The notes: generated by a model from the letters alone, not told the origin. A stretch of 64,000 bases of DNA from Lotus japonicus (GCF_012489685.1 NC_080042.1:30385158-30449157); one strand, 5' to 3'. Counted from the stretch's first letter, positions 44,013 through 56,740 are shown. Translations and numbers: made by a program.

Positions 44013-46730
44013 ATGGCGATGATACTTACGGGTAAGGAAGATCTATCTTTCATTATGCTTCGCTCTTTCTCTTCTAAGCTTTCTTTCATCTCTTCCCAAC
44101 CCTCTTCTTCTTCTATCAATCATCCTCATCAATCCAATCAATTATCCAAATCTGTCTTCAAAGAAGAAATTCATTTTGAAGATATCAATCAAGATCTCGA
44201 CAACTGGGAAATCCCTAAAATCTCTCATACTGAGATCTACAAACCAAATGGATCTTTTTTCAAACGCTCAGACTTCATCATCAAAACCGTTGAGCAAACC
44301 TACAAGCTCAGATCTGATAATGAAGAAATCCATCTGCTTTCTGAGAAAAGCGTCAAAGATCATATCAGCAAGAACTTCAACTATCTTCACATAGGTAGTG
44401 TTCAAGTTGGTCTCAAACCCCTAACTAGGAAGTCTCTGGACATCTCTGTTCTTCTTTGTCTTAGGGATATTAGACATAATCAATTCCATGACTCCCTCTT
44501 AGGAACGGTTGAAACCAGCCTGAGTAATGGACCAATCTTTTTCAATTGCTTTCCAGATCTTACTGTCAGTCTGGAAGACAAAAACATCCTTGACGTTCTC
44601 TTCCTAAATATCAAGCTTCACGGCCTTGATATGAAAGAAGATTCCATTCCAATCTCTTTGATCTACAGGGTTCAATACAAGGTAATGAACTCAATCAAAT
44701 CTTATTTCTTGCGAACCAATTGTGAGAAATCTGGAGAAACTACCCTCTTCCTCACAGATATGATAAGGCCAATGTTATTGTGCCCAAAACCATCCAATGG
44801 AGTGATATCACCCTTCCAGAGAAATGGTCTCTGGAAAAGGCTACTCCAGCCCAACCTGTTGAAACTCCTGAGTTTCGTGAAATTGTCCAACACCAATCTG
44901 GCCAAGTAGATCTCATCTTTGATAGGAGAAATTCCTTCTCTATCCCTAGATCTATTAGGACGTCCTCAAATGATTTCCAATCCGCCATGTCTAGAAGATC
45001 TTTTTCTATGACCAGAAGGAACCAGCATGAGTCTAGTGCTCGACCTTCCCTCTCTCATGACGGATCTACTATCCATTTGGCTGGATATGTCAATACCACT
45101 CCTGTCAAGACTACCTATGACAAGGGTGATGAAGATCATCAATCCAACTTATCTCCAACGTATTCTCTCTAGAAACCCCTGGAGAAACTTCTGATTTCAT
45201 TGGAGCTATCACTACTGAATTTGTCATCGACAAAGAAAGTATCAAAGCAGATTTCTACTCTGACCGATGGACTAAGCAAAGAAAATGGTTCTTTGCAAAG
45301 TATCAGGGTGAAAAGAGAAAGAAGATCCAAGAAAAATTCTACGGGTTCCTTGAAAAAAACCCGGCAGAACATCTTTTTTTGAATGGTTTCAAGATTATGC
45401 CAACAAGAATTGGAAATCTTACCCCTTCCAAATTGACATGGTTAAATGGCAGCATAAAGATGGAAAAGAAACCCTTTCTAAACTGCCACCTAAAACTCCT
45501 TTCCTTCTTAAAGGAGCTCAATCTACACCTGTTTTGGCTTCTCCCTTCAAGACTAGAGAAGAAGAAGGTGAGGTCACCAGTAAGGACATCAAAGACCTCA
45601 TGGAACAGGCCAATTATACCAATAAGTATCTTCAAACTCTTGGAGAATCTCAGACTCATGATGAATCTGCTAGAAAAGGAAAAGGAAAGGTCAAGACTGA
45701 ACCCTCTTCCCCAGATCTTGATATCCCTAAAGGGTGTCAACTGGAAAAACCTTTATTCAAACCTTTCCAAATCAGTAATCGATCTAGGCACTCAGCTCAA
45801 TCCCTTCGTGCCAAGAATGAATCTGATAATGAGCTTCTTCAGAAAGTTGTGGAACAACTGAAGCTTCTCAATCAAGTGATCCCTGAAACCCCGACTCAGG
45901 AAACTCCTACTCCGGAGGCAGTTTCTAATCCTACTGTCTCTGCTCCTGCTCCTCCAAAAACTCGGACTTCTACTCGTAATGCCTCTACTTCTTTAAACAA
46001 TATTGAAGATGGTAAGGCTGAGTCTGATTCTGATATCCAATCTGTCAAGAGTATTCCTATCAACGCTGTTAATCACAATTCTAGGAATCAGTGGAGAAAA
46101 GAAACCAAACTCTATTATCCTAGAGCTACTGCTCCTGATCTTCTTTTAGAAGAATCTTCAAACTTCAAAAGCTTCAGTGCCAACAATGTCTATGAATGGA
46201 ATATTGATGGTGAAAACGAGTATGGCATCACCAAAATCCTCCAAAATATGACTATGGTAGCCACTGCCTATGTTACCGCCAATAGTGTCCTGAATCTCTT
46301 ATTGTCGAAGTCTTGGTTGCTGGTTTCTGTGGCCAGCTCAAAGGTTGGTGGGATAATTATCTCACTGAAGACGAGAAGAATCAGATCTTGACTGCTATCA
46401 AGACTGATGAAGAAGGTAATCCTATCATTGAAGATGGGAAATTCATTCCTGATGCTGTCAACTCCTTAATCTTCACTATAGCTCAACATTTTGTTGGAGA
46501 TCCTTCCCTCATCAAGGATAGATCTGGTGATCTTTTGTCCAATCTTAAGTGTAAATCTTTGGGGGATTTTAGATGGTATAAGGATACCTTCTTGACCAGA
46601 GTCTACACCCGGGAAGACAGCCAACAAGCCTTCTGGAAAGAGAAATCCTGGCAGGCCTCCCTAAATCTTTTGGCGACAAAGTCGGGAAAAACTTAGAAGC
46701 CAAAATCCGGGGGGAGAAAATCCCGTATCA
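44013..46730 (+). pseudogene. C5 ORF1, movement protein to coat protein, frameshifted and cut by gap
   Basis: The movement protein is open from the ATG at 44013 to about 44757, where a lost T breaks the frame. Further one- or two-base changes lie near 45165, 45352, 45373, 46287, 46648 and 46682. The linker and first coat protein part (45438-46280) are readable. The sequence stops at the N run in the coat protein, before the zinc knuckle. A tract at about 44940-45060 carries about ten substitutions relative to C2/C3, including changes to Ala, His and Ser codons, while the flanks are almost identical. Confidence 0.83.
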
Positions 46731-46830
46731 NNNNNNNNNNNNNNNNNNNNNNNNNNNNNNNNNNNNNNNNNNNNNNNNNNNNNNNNNNNNNNNNNNNNNN
46801 NNNNNNNNNNNNNNNNNNNNNNNNNNNNNN
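46731..46830. other. Assembly gap (100 N)
   Basis: Exactly 100 N between C5 coat protein and unassigned sequence; true size unknown. Confidence 0.98.
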
Positions 46831-47066
46831 GGGTTGTCTTTCATCAACAGGATCATCAATCCAAAAAAAGAAATTACATGTGCCTGGTAACTGAAAGTGT
46901 AGAAAATTGAAGGGTTATCCAAAATTGAAATCCAAATAGAAGGGTTACCCAAAATTGAAATCAAAGTATACAACACTTACATGCCAATTTCTGCATCTCA
47001 AAAACCTCCTTTCTGAGTTCACTCGAGTACTAGCAGTGTAAATCATGAGAGGAAGACCACAAGGAC
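46831..47066. other. Unassigned sequence with a 30-bp tandem duplication
   Basis: AT-rich, no gene or element recognised. A 30-bp unit (GAAGGGTTAYCCAAAATTGA core) occurs twice at 46907-46966. It ends AAGGAC next to the LTR start, so it is the flank into which the B/C array inserted. It is the only candidate for ordinary host sequence in the window. Confidence 0.5.
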
Positions 47067-47554
47067 TGTAACACCCCAAATTCGGTGGCGTCACTTTAGT
47101 AACCAAAATAAACTTAATGCGGAAAAACGTGAATATTTTTTTTTTATAATAATAACTAAGACAAGACTGAATTAAATAAAACCCAAAAGCGAAAAGCAAT
47201 AGAACTAATATACAATATATAAACAGCCCCCACTGTAGTAGTAACCTCGTCACGAGTAAACCTCCAGTGACGGAAAGAAAAGTGTAACGCCCGAAGGCAA
47301 CATATACAAACCAAATGAAAAGGGTGAAGTGCCCGCAACACCATCCCTCAAAACTGAGAATCAGCTGACCCAATGGCCTGAAAATAAGACCTCCTAAGTC
47401 CAACCAACTCTCTGTGATTCCCGTAAGGAAACCACACAAAAAGCTATAGGCGGATCTACCCTGTCCCCTAAGTAACAAATGAAGCAAGACTGTCAGAGCT
47501 AAAACTCTACTCCTACACTAATCCTAACTCGAGGAGCTCATACCAACACTCAAA

Positions 47555-48034
47555 CTATGTGCTAGCATGATCGTCGTCTGAATCAGAATCCAGAACGACC
47601 AAGTCTACTAACCCTATCCGTCCTCCCCTCGCAACCGCAGTGCGCTCCGATGCTGGACTCATGGGCTTAGGGCCCGAACCTTGATCATCAATGATCGCAA
47701 CGGAGGGTGCACTAGACCCTGCCGAAGGCACTCCCACTGGAATCTCCTCTGAGGGATCCTCCTCCTCTGAAGATGACGGTGGCGGCGGTGCTCCTCCGAA
47801 TCCTGGTCCGCAGTGAACGCCCGGTGGCAAGTTGAAGCTGATAGAGCATCGCCTCAACACTCCTGACCTCAAGAGTCCTCCACTGTCCACGTGATCCTCC
47901 ATGATACGCCCCGAATACGTCGCTCGGTGGCTCGCGGGGTCAACCACCCACGACCCGGGGTCGTCCTGATCTATCATCTCATACCTAATCCCCCCCGAAG
48001 GGTGGACCATGGTGTACCAGTCCGCAATATTCAT
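47555..48034 (-). CDS. Possible ORF inside the LTR of element B, unknown function (159 aa)
   Basis: In the sense of the element, the frame is open from an ATG at 48034 to the stop at 47555. The N-terminal part (GGIRYEMIDQDDPGSWVVDP) looks protein-like, followed by a Pro/Ser/Glu-rich stretch (GGAPPPPSSSEEEDPSEE) and an acidic end (VLDSDSDDDHAST). The copy in the shared LTR has the same frame broken by small indels. I do not recognise it. It could be a chance frame kept by LTR conservation, or a small accessory protein made from LTR-initiated RNA. Confidence 0.3.
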   Translation of the reverse strand: MNIADWYTMVHPSGGIRYEMIDQDDPGSWVVDPASHRATYSGRIMEDHVDSGGLLRSGVLRRCSISFNLPPGVHCGPGFGGAPPPPSSSEEEDPSEEIPVGVPSAGSSAPSVAIIDDQGSGPKPMSPASERTAVARGGRIGLVDLVVLDSDSDDDHAST

Positions 48035-50358
48035 CTGACAAAAGGCGTTGTCCGCCAAAACACACACAGAAGACGCGAGGGGTCAACTCTAAAGAACTAT
48101 GTAGATAAAAACCCAATAGGTACAATTAATAGATAGCCACTTAGGCTTATAACTAGAGATATCATCCTAGGGTTGCATGTTCCACAAAATCATAACGACA
48201 ATAATAACAATTAGCATGTTCCAAGTAAGTTTATCAAATAGCAACCACACTCATCACTAAGTCAGTATGCATGTTGCGTGATATGTATGCAGGTTAACCC
48301 AGTCAACCAATATGCAATCCGGAACGGATGGACATCAACAGATCAGCCCTTCACCAGCCACGGTGGTGCCATTTCGGCTCGCGTGTCTCTTACTCCAACA
48401 ACAACGGTAGTCAGATCAGCCGTAACCCGTAGGTCTGCCATTTCGGTCTGCTACAAGAGACGTCTACAGACGCTCTATCACGGAAATCCGGGTCTTATGA
48501 CCATTTTGGAATCCGACGAGGTCCAGAGTACGTCCTGTGTTAATACCCCATTAATGTTGCATGAATGCAGGATGATTAGTCAAACAACGTCTCCGTCCTC
48601 ACTCGACACGTCGCCACGTGTTCTAGGTAAATTAAAGTTTCTAAAAGCTTACCCTAAGGTAAAGTCGATTCTGCGACAAAAGACACACTTCACAACACAC
48701 ATCGCTGCTCCAACAGCACAAGAGTATCACATACTCGGGAACTAACGGTTCCCCGGACTTATCCCCAGGATAGCCCCACAACATAGCTGCTCCAACAGCA
48801 CAACAACCACAACAGCGCTCCAACAGCACAACAACAACAGACTCAACACTTGGATCCGACGACACTTCTCGTTTTCCAAAACTATGATTTCCATCCAAAG
48901 CCTCCTTTCGAGATTATTACCCTTACTTAAAGATTTAGAGGTTGTTTAATGTCTTATGAATTTTCTTTTCAAAATAATATCCTTTTTAGTCTTATCGCAA
49001 TTCCTATAAGTTCTCGGGATCTTCGAATCCCCAAATGACTCCAGAGAATGTCTCGATCCATAAACCCTATACAAGGCCCGAACCTCGTTCGTCCTATCAA
49101 ACTTTCTCAAAACTCTCAAAATAAAATCGGCATGACCTGCCCGCTATTCTCACCGTTCAGAATCTCAGATTCCAGTACAGAGCATATTTAAATCATCACA
49201 ATCAACAACATGTCATATATCAATAAATCGCATCATAAACACTTAGCACTTAGCATATACAGCATGCACCACACATCCTAGATTACCCACATAGCACATA
49301 GCATGTAAGTCAATCTTCAAAAACATTCAGTAGATGAATCATCTACATTGTCAGCCGAAGCCTCAGAAAACATTTTCAATCACACACAATCTCAGTGCAT
49401 AAACAGTAAACAATGTCGAAATATCGACCCTAAGCATTAACTAGAGATTCAGTGAGAAGCCCTCACCTGTAGGTTCTCCCGAATGATCAACTAGTGCTTC
49501 CTCGCACTCAAAGTGTTGTTCCTCAGGAAATTCCTCGAAAGTTCCTTTAAAACAAATCACAGAAATACTATCAGAATCTATCGGAAACTAAGCTATCGAT
49601 ACTTACTATGGTTACTCGAAGTAATCTATACTCTAAGGTACGATAAACTAGCGCGAAAGGACAAGTTTTCGGAAAAAGGAAATTTCTTCCTCCCCCTTAA
49701 TAGGGCTCGGCCACTTTGGCTAATTATGGGGCTCGATTTTTCTTCGATCAAACTTGGTTCCTATGCTTTCATAAGCCGTAACTAAGGGTATTCTGAACTC
49801 GGAAAAATTATCGGATCAAAAACTGTCGCAGGGGTATTTTGGTCATGATTTTTAACTTAGGATTTTCAAAACTGAAATCCCAAAAATAAAATTTTGCAGG
49901 GACGTTACTAACGACGTTTATGACAACTAATCCTACTAACACTAAGCTAAGGCGATAGTTTACAGCCTAAAGGTTGGAACTTTACTCAAAAACTACATAA
50001 ATGGGTATTTTAGGCTAGAATTGATTTCGGCGGAATTCCGGCGACATAACGGAAAATCTAATCCGGCAGAAGTGATCTTGGGCACATATAGAAGAGGTTT
50101 AGAATCAGAAATGAAAGATTCAGGATAGTTTTGCAAAAACCCATAAACTATCCACTCAGAAAACTCTACAGAAAAGCTATGGAAAAAGCGATCAGAGGTA
50201 AGGATTAGCGACTATACCTCGAAACCTTGAAGCAGCAACTGATTAATCAACGATCAAGCAAGGTTTGAACAAAAACTCTTCTTCCTTCTTCCTTGGATGA
50301 GCTCGCGGATTTGAGGAGAGAAAATGGAGGAAAATTTGAGTTTTTCTTCCTTTCTTTG

Positions 50359-50370
50359 CTATATATAAAG
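50359..50370 (-). promoter_or_regulatory. Putative TATA box of element B 3' LTR
   Basis: CTTTATATATAG on the - strand, about 715 nt into the LTR and after TTTCCCGCG, as in element A. Confidence 0.55.
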
Positions 50371-51085
50371 GTTGGAAATTCGCGGGAAAATGAAAGTTTC
50401 GCGAATCTGATTTTTCCGGCGACATTCTCCATGAATTCTAAGATAGGTTTTGGCAAAGGAATTCCTAAGCTAAGAAGATGTCTCCTTGTATTTTTGGCAA
50501 CTAATGCAAAGTCGGTGCAAAGTCGGTGTAAAACTATTTTACCCGATAAGTTGCTTTTTGCCTCGAATGTCGGAATGGAAAACTTCCTTCTGAAGAAAGA
50601 TTGAAATCATCAAGAGAAATGGGTGTACGCGTGTAGAATATCCATTTGAAGCTCTGAATAGATAAAGTCCCCATAGTCGGGTGATTCTAGGGTTTTGAAA
50701 TACCAGGGATTCGGTTTCGGCAAACTTCCGATGATTGGAATCGGACGTTCGTAGATCCTAGAGTTTCGCCTCGAGACGATCGTGATATATGGAAAAAGAG
50801 AAGTTCTAACATTTCTCTGAAGATTTTTGGAATTAACTGCCATCGTGCCTAAAAGTGAAAATTAGCTATATACTAGGGTTTCTGACCTAGGTTTAAGCGT
50901 GTAACGATCGTGCTATAACTTTTATCGATCATAATGCAATCCTTGAACTTTTCCTGAACTTTCTCCTTCATAAATATATTTCATTTAATAAACTTTCGTT
51001 CAGGTTTCCCTTCACATTACATCAACCCTAATCGTGAATAAGAAGTTTATTCACTTAGCATGAACTTAAAAACTCGGGCCTTACA

Positions 51086-51107
51086 TTACTACCCTCCAAA
51101 AAGAAAG
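51086..51107 (-). other. Polypurine tract of element B
   Basis: On the - strand CTTTCTTTTTGGAGGGTAGT directly precedes the LTR start and is identical in type to element A. Confidence 0.75.
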
Positions 51108-51122
51108 TTTCGACCTCGAAAC

Positions 51123-54100
51123 TTAAGGGTTAGTAAAAAGTTCTGGATACTGTTCTTGAATCTTCTCCTTCAGCTCCCATGTCGCATCACCAGTGTCTTT
51201 ATTCCAAATAACCTTCACTAACTCGATCTCTTTCCCTCTCAACTGTTTTATCCTGGTGTCACCAATGCTAATTGGCGGTGTCTCGAAAGACAGATCATCC
51301 TTCAACTCAATATCATCCAGCTTGATAACATGGGTCGGATCCGCAATATATTTCCTCAGTTGTGACACGTGGAATACATCATGAATATTTGATAGAAATG
51401 GAGGTAGTGCAATCTGATATGCGACTGGTCCAATTCGACGAGTGATCTGATACGGTCCAATGAACTTGGGCGTAAGCTTCTTTGACTTGATTGCTCGACC
51501 AACTCCCGTCGTCTGAGTAACTCTCAGAAATACATGATCTCCTTCTTCGAACTCCAGAGTTCTGCGCCTCTGATCTGCATAACTCTTCTGTCTACTCTGA
51601 GAAGTCCTCATCTTCTCTCTGATCTGCTTGATCTTCTCAGTGGTCTGTTGCAGAAGTTCTGGTCCTACCAACAGATTTTCTCCGTTTTGGTACCAACACA
51701 AAGGTGTTCTACACTTGCGGCCATACAAAGCCTCATACGGTGCCATACCAATGCTCGTATGAAAACTGTTGTTGTATGTGAACTCAATCAATGGCAATAA
51801 GGTATCCCAACTGCCCTTGTTGTCTAACACGCAAGCGCGTAGCAAATCCTCCAACGACTGAATAGTTCTCTCAGTCTGTCCATCAGTCTGCGGATGATAA
51901 GCAGAACTTAGTCTCAGCCTCGTTCCCAAAGCTTCTTGAAGAGCTCCCCAAAAATGTGATGTAAACTTCGGGTCTCGATCGGATACAATACTTGTCGGTA
52001 CTCCGTGAAGTCGTACAATCTCCGCTATATATATCTCTGATAGTTTCTCCACGTTGTACGTAGTCTTCACCGGTACGAAATGAGCCGACTTAGTCAGTCG
52101 ATCCACGATTACCCAAATAGAATCGGATCCCTTCTGAGTTCTTGGCAAAGCCACGACGAAATCCATCGATATGCTATCCCATTTCCATTCTGGCACATCC
52201 AAACTTTGTAGCATACCTGAAGACTTCTGATGCTCCACCTTCGCCTTCTGACATGTCAGACATGCAGCTACATACTCAGCCACTTGTCTTTTCATTCCTG
52301 GCCACCAAAAATTCACCTTCAAGTCCTGGTACATCTTCTTCATTCCAGGATGAATGCTTAACTTGCTCTTATGACCTTCATCCATAATCAATCTTCTCAA
52401 GTCAGGGTTGTTAGGCACACAAACCCTATCCTTGCACCGTAGGATATTGTCACTTCCTACCTTGAATTATGGGTCCTTACCTTCACTTACCAAATTTCTT
52501 TTCCCGAGCAGAAACTCATCTTGTAACTGTTGGTCTCGGATTTCTTCCATCAACCCATTGGTAATTCTGATCATCCCGAACTTCAGTTCTCCCTCGGATA
52601 ATTTCACATCCAAGCTCAAATCTCGAAATTGCTCTAACAGCTGCAGCTCCTTCACCATCATCGACGAGATGTGCATCTTCCTGCTCAAGGCATCAGCAAC
52701 AACATTCGCCTTCCCAGGATGATATTGCAGAGTGAACTCGTAATCTTTGAGAAATTCCATCCACCGACGCTGTCTCATGTTCAGCTCCTTCTGCTCAAAC
52801 AAATACTTCAAGCTCTTATGATCACTAAATATGGTGAAATTGCATCCATATAAGTGATGTCTCCAAATCTTCAGCGCAAATACGATTGCAGCTAGTTCCA
52901 AGTCATGAGTCGGATAATTCTTCTCATGCACCTTCAGTTGTCTTGAAGCATAAGCAACCACTTTCCGATGTTGCATCAGCACACATCCCAAACCTTGATG
53001 CGAAGCATCACAGTATACCTCATAAGGTTCCTCCGGTTGCGGTAAGACGAGTACAGGTGACGTCGTCAACCGTTCCTTCATCGTCTGAAAACTAGTTTCG
53101 CACGCTTCAGTCCATGCAAAAGGTTGGTCCTTCCTCGTCAGTTGAGTCAAAGGTCCAATTATCTTCGCGAAGTTCTCGATGAAACGACGATAGTACCCCG
53201 CCAAACCGACAAAACTTCTGATCTCCGTCACTGTCTTCAGCCGTTCCCACGACAATACGGTCTCTACCTTTGCTGGATTCACAGCTATCCCCTCCTTAGA
53301 GATCACATGGCCTAAGAATTTTACCTCTTTGAGCCAAAATTCGCACTTAGAAGGATTGGCATACAACTCCTTCTCCCTCAGCACTTGTAAAACTTGTCGC
53401 AAGTGCTCCTCATGGTCTTCAGCATTCTTTGAATAGATCAGAATGTCGTCGATAAACACCACGACGAATCGATCCAGGAATGTATGGAAAGTCATATTCA
53501 TGTAAGCCATGAATATTGCCGGCGCATTTGTCACCCCAAATGGCATCACTAAGTACTCATAGTGTCCATAACGGGTTCTGAATGCCGTCTTCTGGATATC
53601 CTCGGTCTTGACTCTGATTTGATGATAACCCGACTTCAGGTCGATCTTCGAGAATATTGTAGCTCCTCGCAGTTGATCCATCAAATCATCAATTCTAGGT
53701 AACGGATACCTATTCTTGACGGTTACCTTGTTCAATTGTCGGTAGTCGACACATAATCTCGACTTCCCGTCCTTTTTCTTCACCAATAATACTGGCGCTC
53801 CCCAAGGTGAAACGCTTGGTCGTATGAATCCCTTCGACAAAAGATCTTCGAGTTGGGACTTCAATTCCACTAGCTCCGCAGGTGCCATACGATATGGTGC
53901 AATCGAAATTGGCCCTGTTCCCGGTACGATGTCTATAGCAAACTCAATGTCGCGCACAGGCGGCAATCCAGGTACATCGCCAGGAAAAACATCCGTGAAT
54001 TCTTTCACCACTGGAATACTGCCAACTTCTGGATTCCCTTTGCTCTCCAAGCTTAGCAAAACAGAATACTCCTGAGATCCCTCGTTCAAAGCGACGCTGA

Positions 54101-55562
54101 TGTGATTGGCAGATAGATACTCGGAAAGATCCGAATCAGGGAATACCACTCTCTTTCGGTTGCAGTCCAAAAGACAATGATAGCGGGACAACCAATCCAT
54201 TCCTAGGATAACATCTAGGTTCTTAAGAGTTAGGCATACTAGGTTAGCATGGTAGATCCTATTGTTGTATGTTATCGGACAATACATACATGCTGAATTA
54301 GCAAGTAGAGTCTTGGCAGGAGTAGCAACTATCAGATCGAAGCTCAAAGCAGTAATAGGAAGTCTTAATCTGATTGCACAATCTCTAGAGATAAATGAAT
54401 GCGTTGCTCCGGAATCAAAAAGTACGGATAGAAGATTACCGTCAATCCCGCAGTCGCCTCTAATCAGTCCATCGACTCCCTCAGCATCCTCACCATCCAT
54501 GGTGTAGACTCTCGCCTTCGCAGCAGGACGCTTCCCTCGAGCTGTGTTGACGGTTGATTCCGCCTTTGGTACCTTACACTGTGCCGCAGTATGCCCCAGT
54601 TTATTACAGTTGTAACATTGAGGCCTCGTGTCGGGACAATCACGAGCATAATGCCCTGACTTCCCACACTTGAAGCAAATCAGTTCCCGGTTCTGAGTCT
54701 GACCTCCTGAACCACCAGCAGCACCCACCATGGGCCTGTAAGATCCTGATGCAAACCCTCTACCAGCAGGGCGCTGATACGGCCTCCTGTTCTGAAACCT
54801 CCCCCTGTTCTGAGTATTCTGGGAGCCCGACCTCATCGGCCCTCCAGTTCCAGCCCGGTTCAACCTCCGGTTCTTCATCAGCTCCACTTCAGTGGCTTTC
54901 TCCACCAATGATTGGAATCGCATGATTCCCAGTGGCCTCACTGAGTCCTCAATATCCGGCCTCAGTCCATTCACGAAGCGCTTGCACATGTAGCGCTCGT
55001 CAACATGATCATTAAAGAATTGGAAATGCTTCGCCAAAGACTCCAGCTTCGAAGCAAATTCCGGTACAGACATAACTCCCTGGCGGAGTGTCAGAAACTG
55101 CGCCTCCCTCTCATCCCGGGCACTTGTCGGAAAATACTTTTCCAAGAATGCAGTCCGGAACGAGTTCCAGTTAATTTCGTCATGGTTGGCTTCCATGATC
55201 CCCCTGGTGCCCTTCCACCAGTATTCAGCATCTCCCAGCAGAAGATAGGTCGCCATGCCCACCTTGGCACCCTCAACAGTTTGCAGAACACCGAAAATCT
55301 TCTCGATTTCCTGGATCCAGAGATCCGCTGCGTCTGGATCAGTACCACCAGAGAACTTTGGTGGGTTTTGCCTCCTGAAGTCATTGAGGCCTTTGTTCTG
55401 GTCCAGAGTTATTTCCCTCTGGCGCTGATGTTGTTCACGTGCTTCTTCAGTAGCACGCCTCATGGCATTATCATTTGCCTGTGCGGTTACCGCTTGGGCC
55501 TGCGCTGTTACCGCTTGGGCCATAGTGGCCATCATCTCAGCTAGCTGGTTAGTATTCACCAT
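51123..55562 (-). pseudogene. Element B gag-pol polyprotein with a single nonsense codon
   Basis: One frame from the ATG at 55562 to 51123, interrupted only by TAA at 52467-52469, where element C has GAA. Domains in order: gag core ([30 protein letters not shown]), two CCHC knuckles ([14 protein letters not shown] near residue 296, [14 protein letters not shown]), protease with DSGATHSF near 383, RT with FIDD near 703, RNase H from YCDASHQG near 848 to [10 protein letters not shown]. After the TAA come integrase HHCC, DD35E residues ([15 protein letters not shown]), the GPY/F module ([10 protein letters not shown]) and a chromodomain (VIWNKDTGDATWELK). The nonsense codon separates gag-PR-RT-RH from integrase. 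A readthrough product is possible but not indicated. Confidence 0.9.
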
Positions 55563-55760
55563 ATTCTGTTAAAGGAAGCAAACAGTCAGTACTTATCATA
55601 AGATAGCATCTAGCATCACTATACAATATGAGTAAGCAATAACTTCAATCAATTTTTAAGCGAAAAATCGCTTGCAGACAATCAATTTTCACTCTTTGCA
55701 GAGTCACACAACCTAGCACAGAAGACCTATTCCCCAACAACTCCCGAAAGACTCGACCGT

Positions 55761-55772
55761 GCTCTGATACCA
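55761..55772 (-). other. Primer binding site (tRNA-Met) of element B
   Basis: TGGTATCAGAGC on the - strand, three bases after the end of the shared LTR, as in element A. Confidence 0.9.
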
Positions 55773-56262
55773 CAATGTAACACCCCAAATTCGGTGGCGT
55801 CACTTTAGTAACCAAAATAAACTTAATGCGGAAAAACGTGAATATTTTTTTTTTATAATAATAACTAAGACAAGACTGAATTAAATAAAACCCAAAAGCG
55901 AAAAGCAATAGAACTAATATACAATATATAAACAGCCCCCGCTGTAGTAGTAACCTCGTCACGAGTAAACCTCCAGTGACGGAAAGAAAAGTGTAACGCT
56001 CGAAGGCAACATATACAAACCAAATGAAAAGGTGAAGTGCCCGCAACACCATCCCTCAAAACTGAGAATCAGCTGACCCAATGGCCTGAAAATAAGACCT
56101 CCTAAGTCCAACCAACTCTCTGTGATTCCCGTAAGGAAACCACACAAAAAGCTATAGGCGGATCTACCCTGTCCCCTAAGTAACAAATGAAGCAAGACTG
56201 TCAGAGCTAAAACTCTACTCCTACACTAATCCTAACTCGAGGAGCTCATACCAACACTCAAA

Positions 56263-56740
56263 CTATGTGCTAGCATGATCGTCGTCTGAATCAGAATCCA
56301 GAACGACCAAGTCTACTAACCCTATCCGTCCTCCCCTCGCAACCGCAGTGCGCTCCGATGCTGGACTTATGGGCTTGGGGCCCGAACCTTGATCATCAAT
56401 GATCGCAACGGAGGGTGCACTAGACCCTGCCGAAGGCACTCCCACTGGAATCTCCTCTGAGGGATCCTCCTCCTCTGAAGATGACGGTGGCGGTGGTGCT
56501 CCTCCGAATCCTGGTCCGCAGTGAACGCCCGGTGGCAAGTTGAAGCTGATAGAGCATCGCCTCAACACTCCTGACCTCAAGAGTCCTCCACTGTCCACGT
56601 GATCCTCCGTGATACGCCCCGAATACGTCGCTCGGTGGCTCGCGGGGTCAACCACCCACGACCCGGGTCGTCCTGATCTATCATCTCATACCTAATCCCC
56701 CCGAAGGGTGGACCATGGTGTACCAGTCCGCAATATTCAT
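56263..56740 (-). pseudogene. Broken copy of the LTR ORF
   Basis: Same sequence as 47555-48034 with single-base losses in a G run (about 56668) and a C run (about 56700), so the N-terminal and C-terminal halves lie in different frames. Confidence 0.35.

Larger units (their letters stand above)
43598..46730 (+). mobile_element. Endogenous pararetrovirus copy C5, cut by second gap
   Basis: Primer site, leader and the first 2.7 kb of ORF1, ending at the N run. Head-to-tail with C4. Confidence 0.88.
47067..51085 (-). repeat. 3' LTR of element B (4019 bp)
   Basis: On the - strand it starts TGTAAGGCCCGAG next to the polypurine tract and ends GGTGTTACA. It carries a TATA box (50359), a possible sense ORF (47555) and short GCTCCAACAGCACAAC repeats near 48700-48840. 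It differs from the 4017-bp LTR at 55776 by scattered substitutions and one-base indels. Confidence 0.9.

Noticed and set aside
48278..48745. 155-codon frame on the + strand in the B LTR (and 189 codons at 56884 in the shared LTR)
   Set aside because: Antisense to the element, Thr/Ser-rich, and its start differs between the two LTRs because of small indels.
48700..48840. GCTCCAACAGCACAAC repeats considered as a CRISPR-like array
   Set aside because: Irregular spacing, only three or four imperfect copies, in a eukaryotic LTR.
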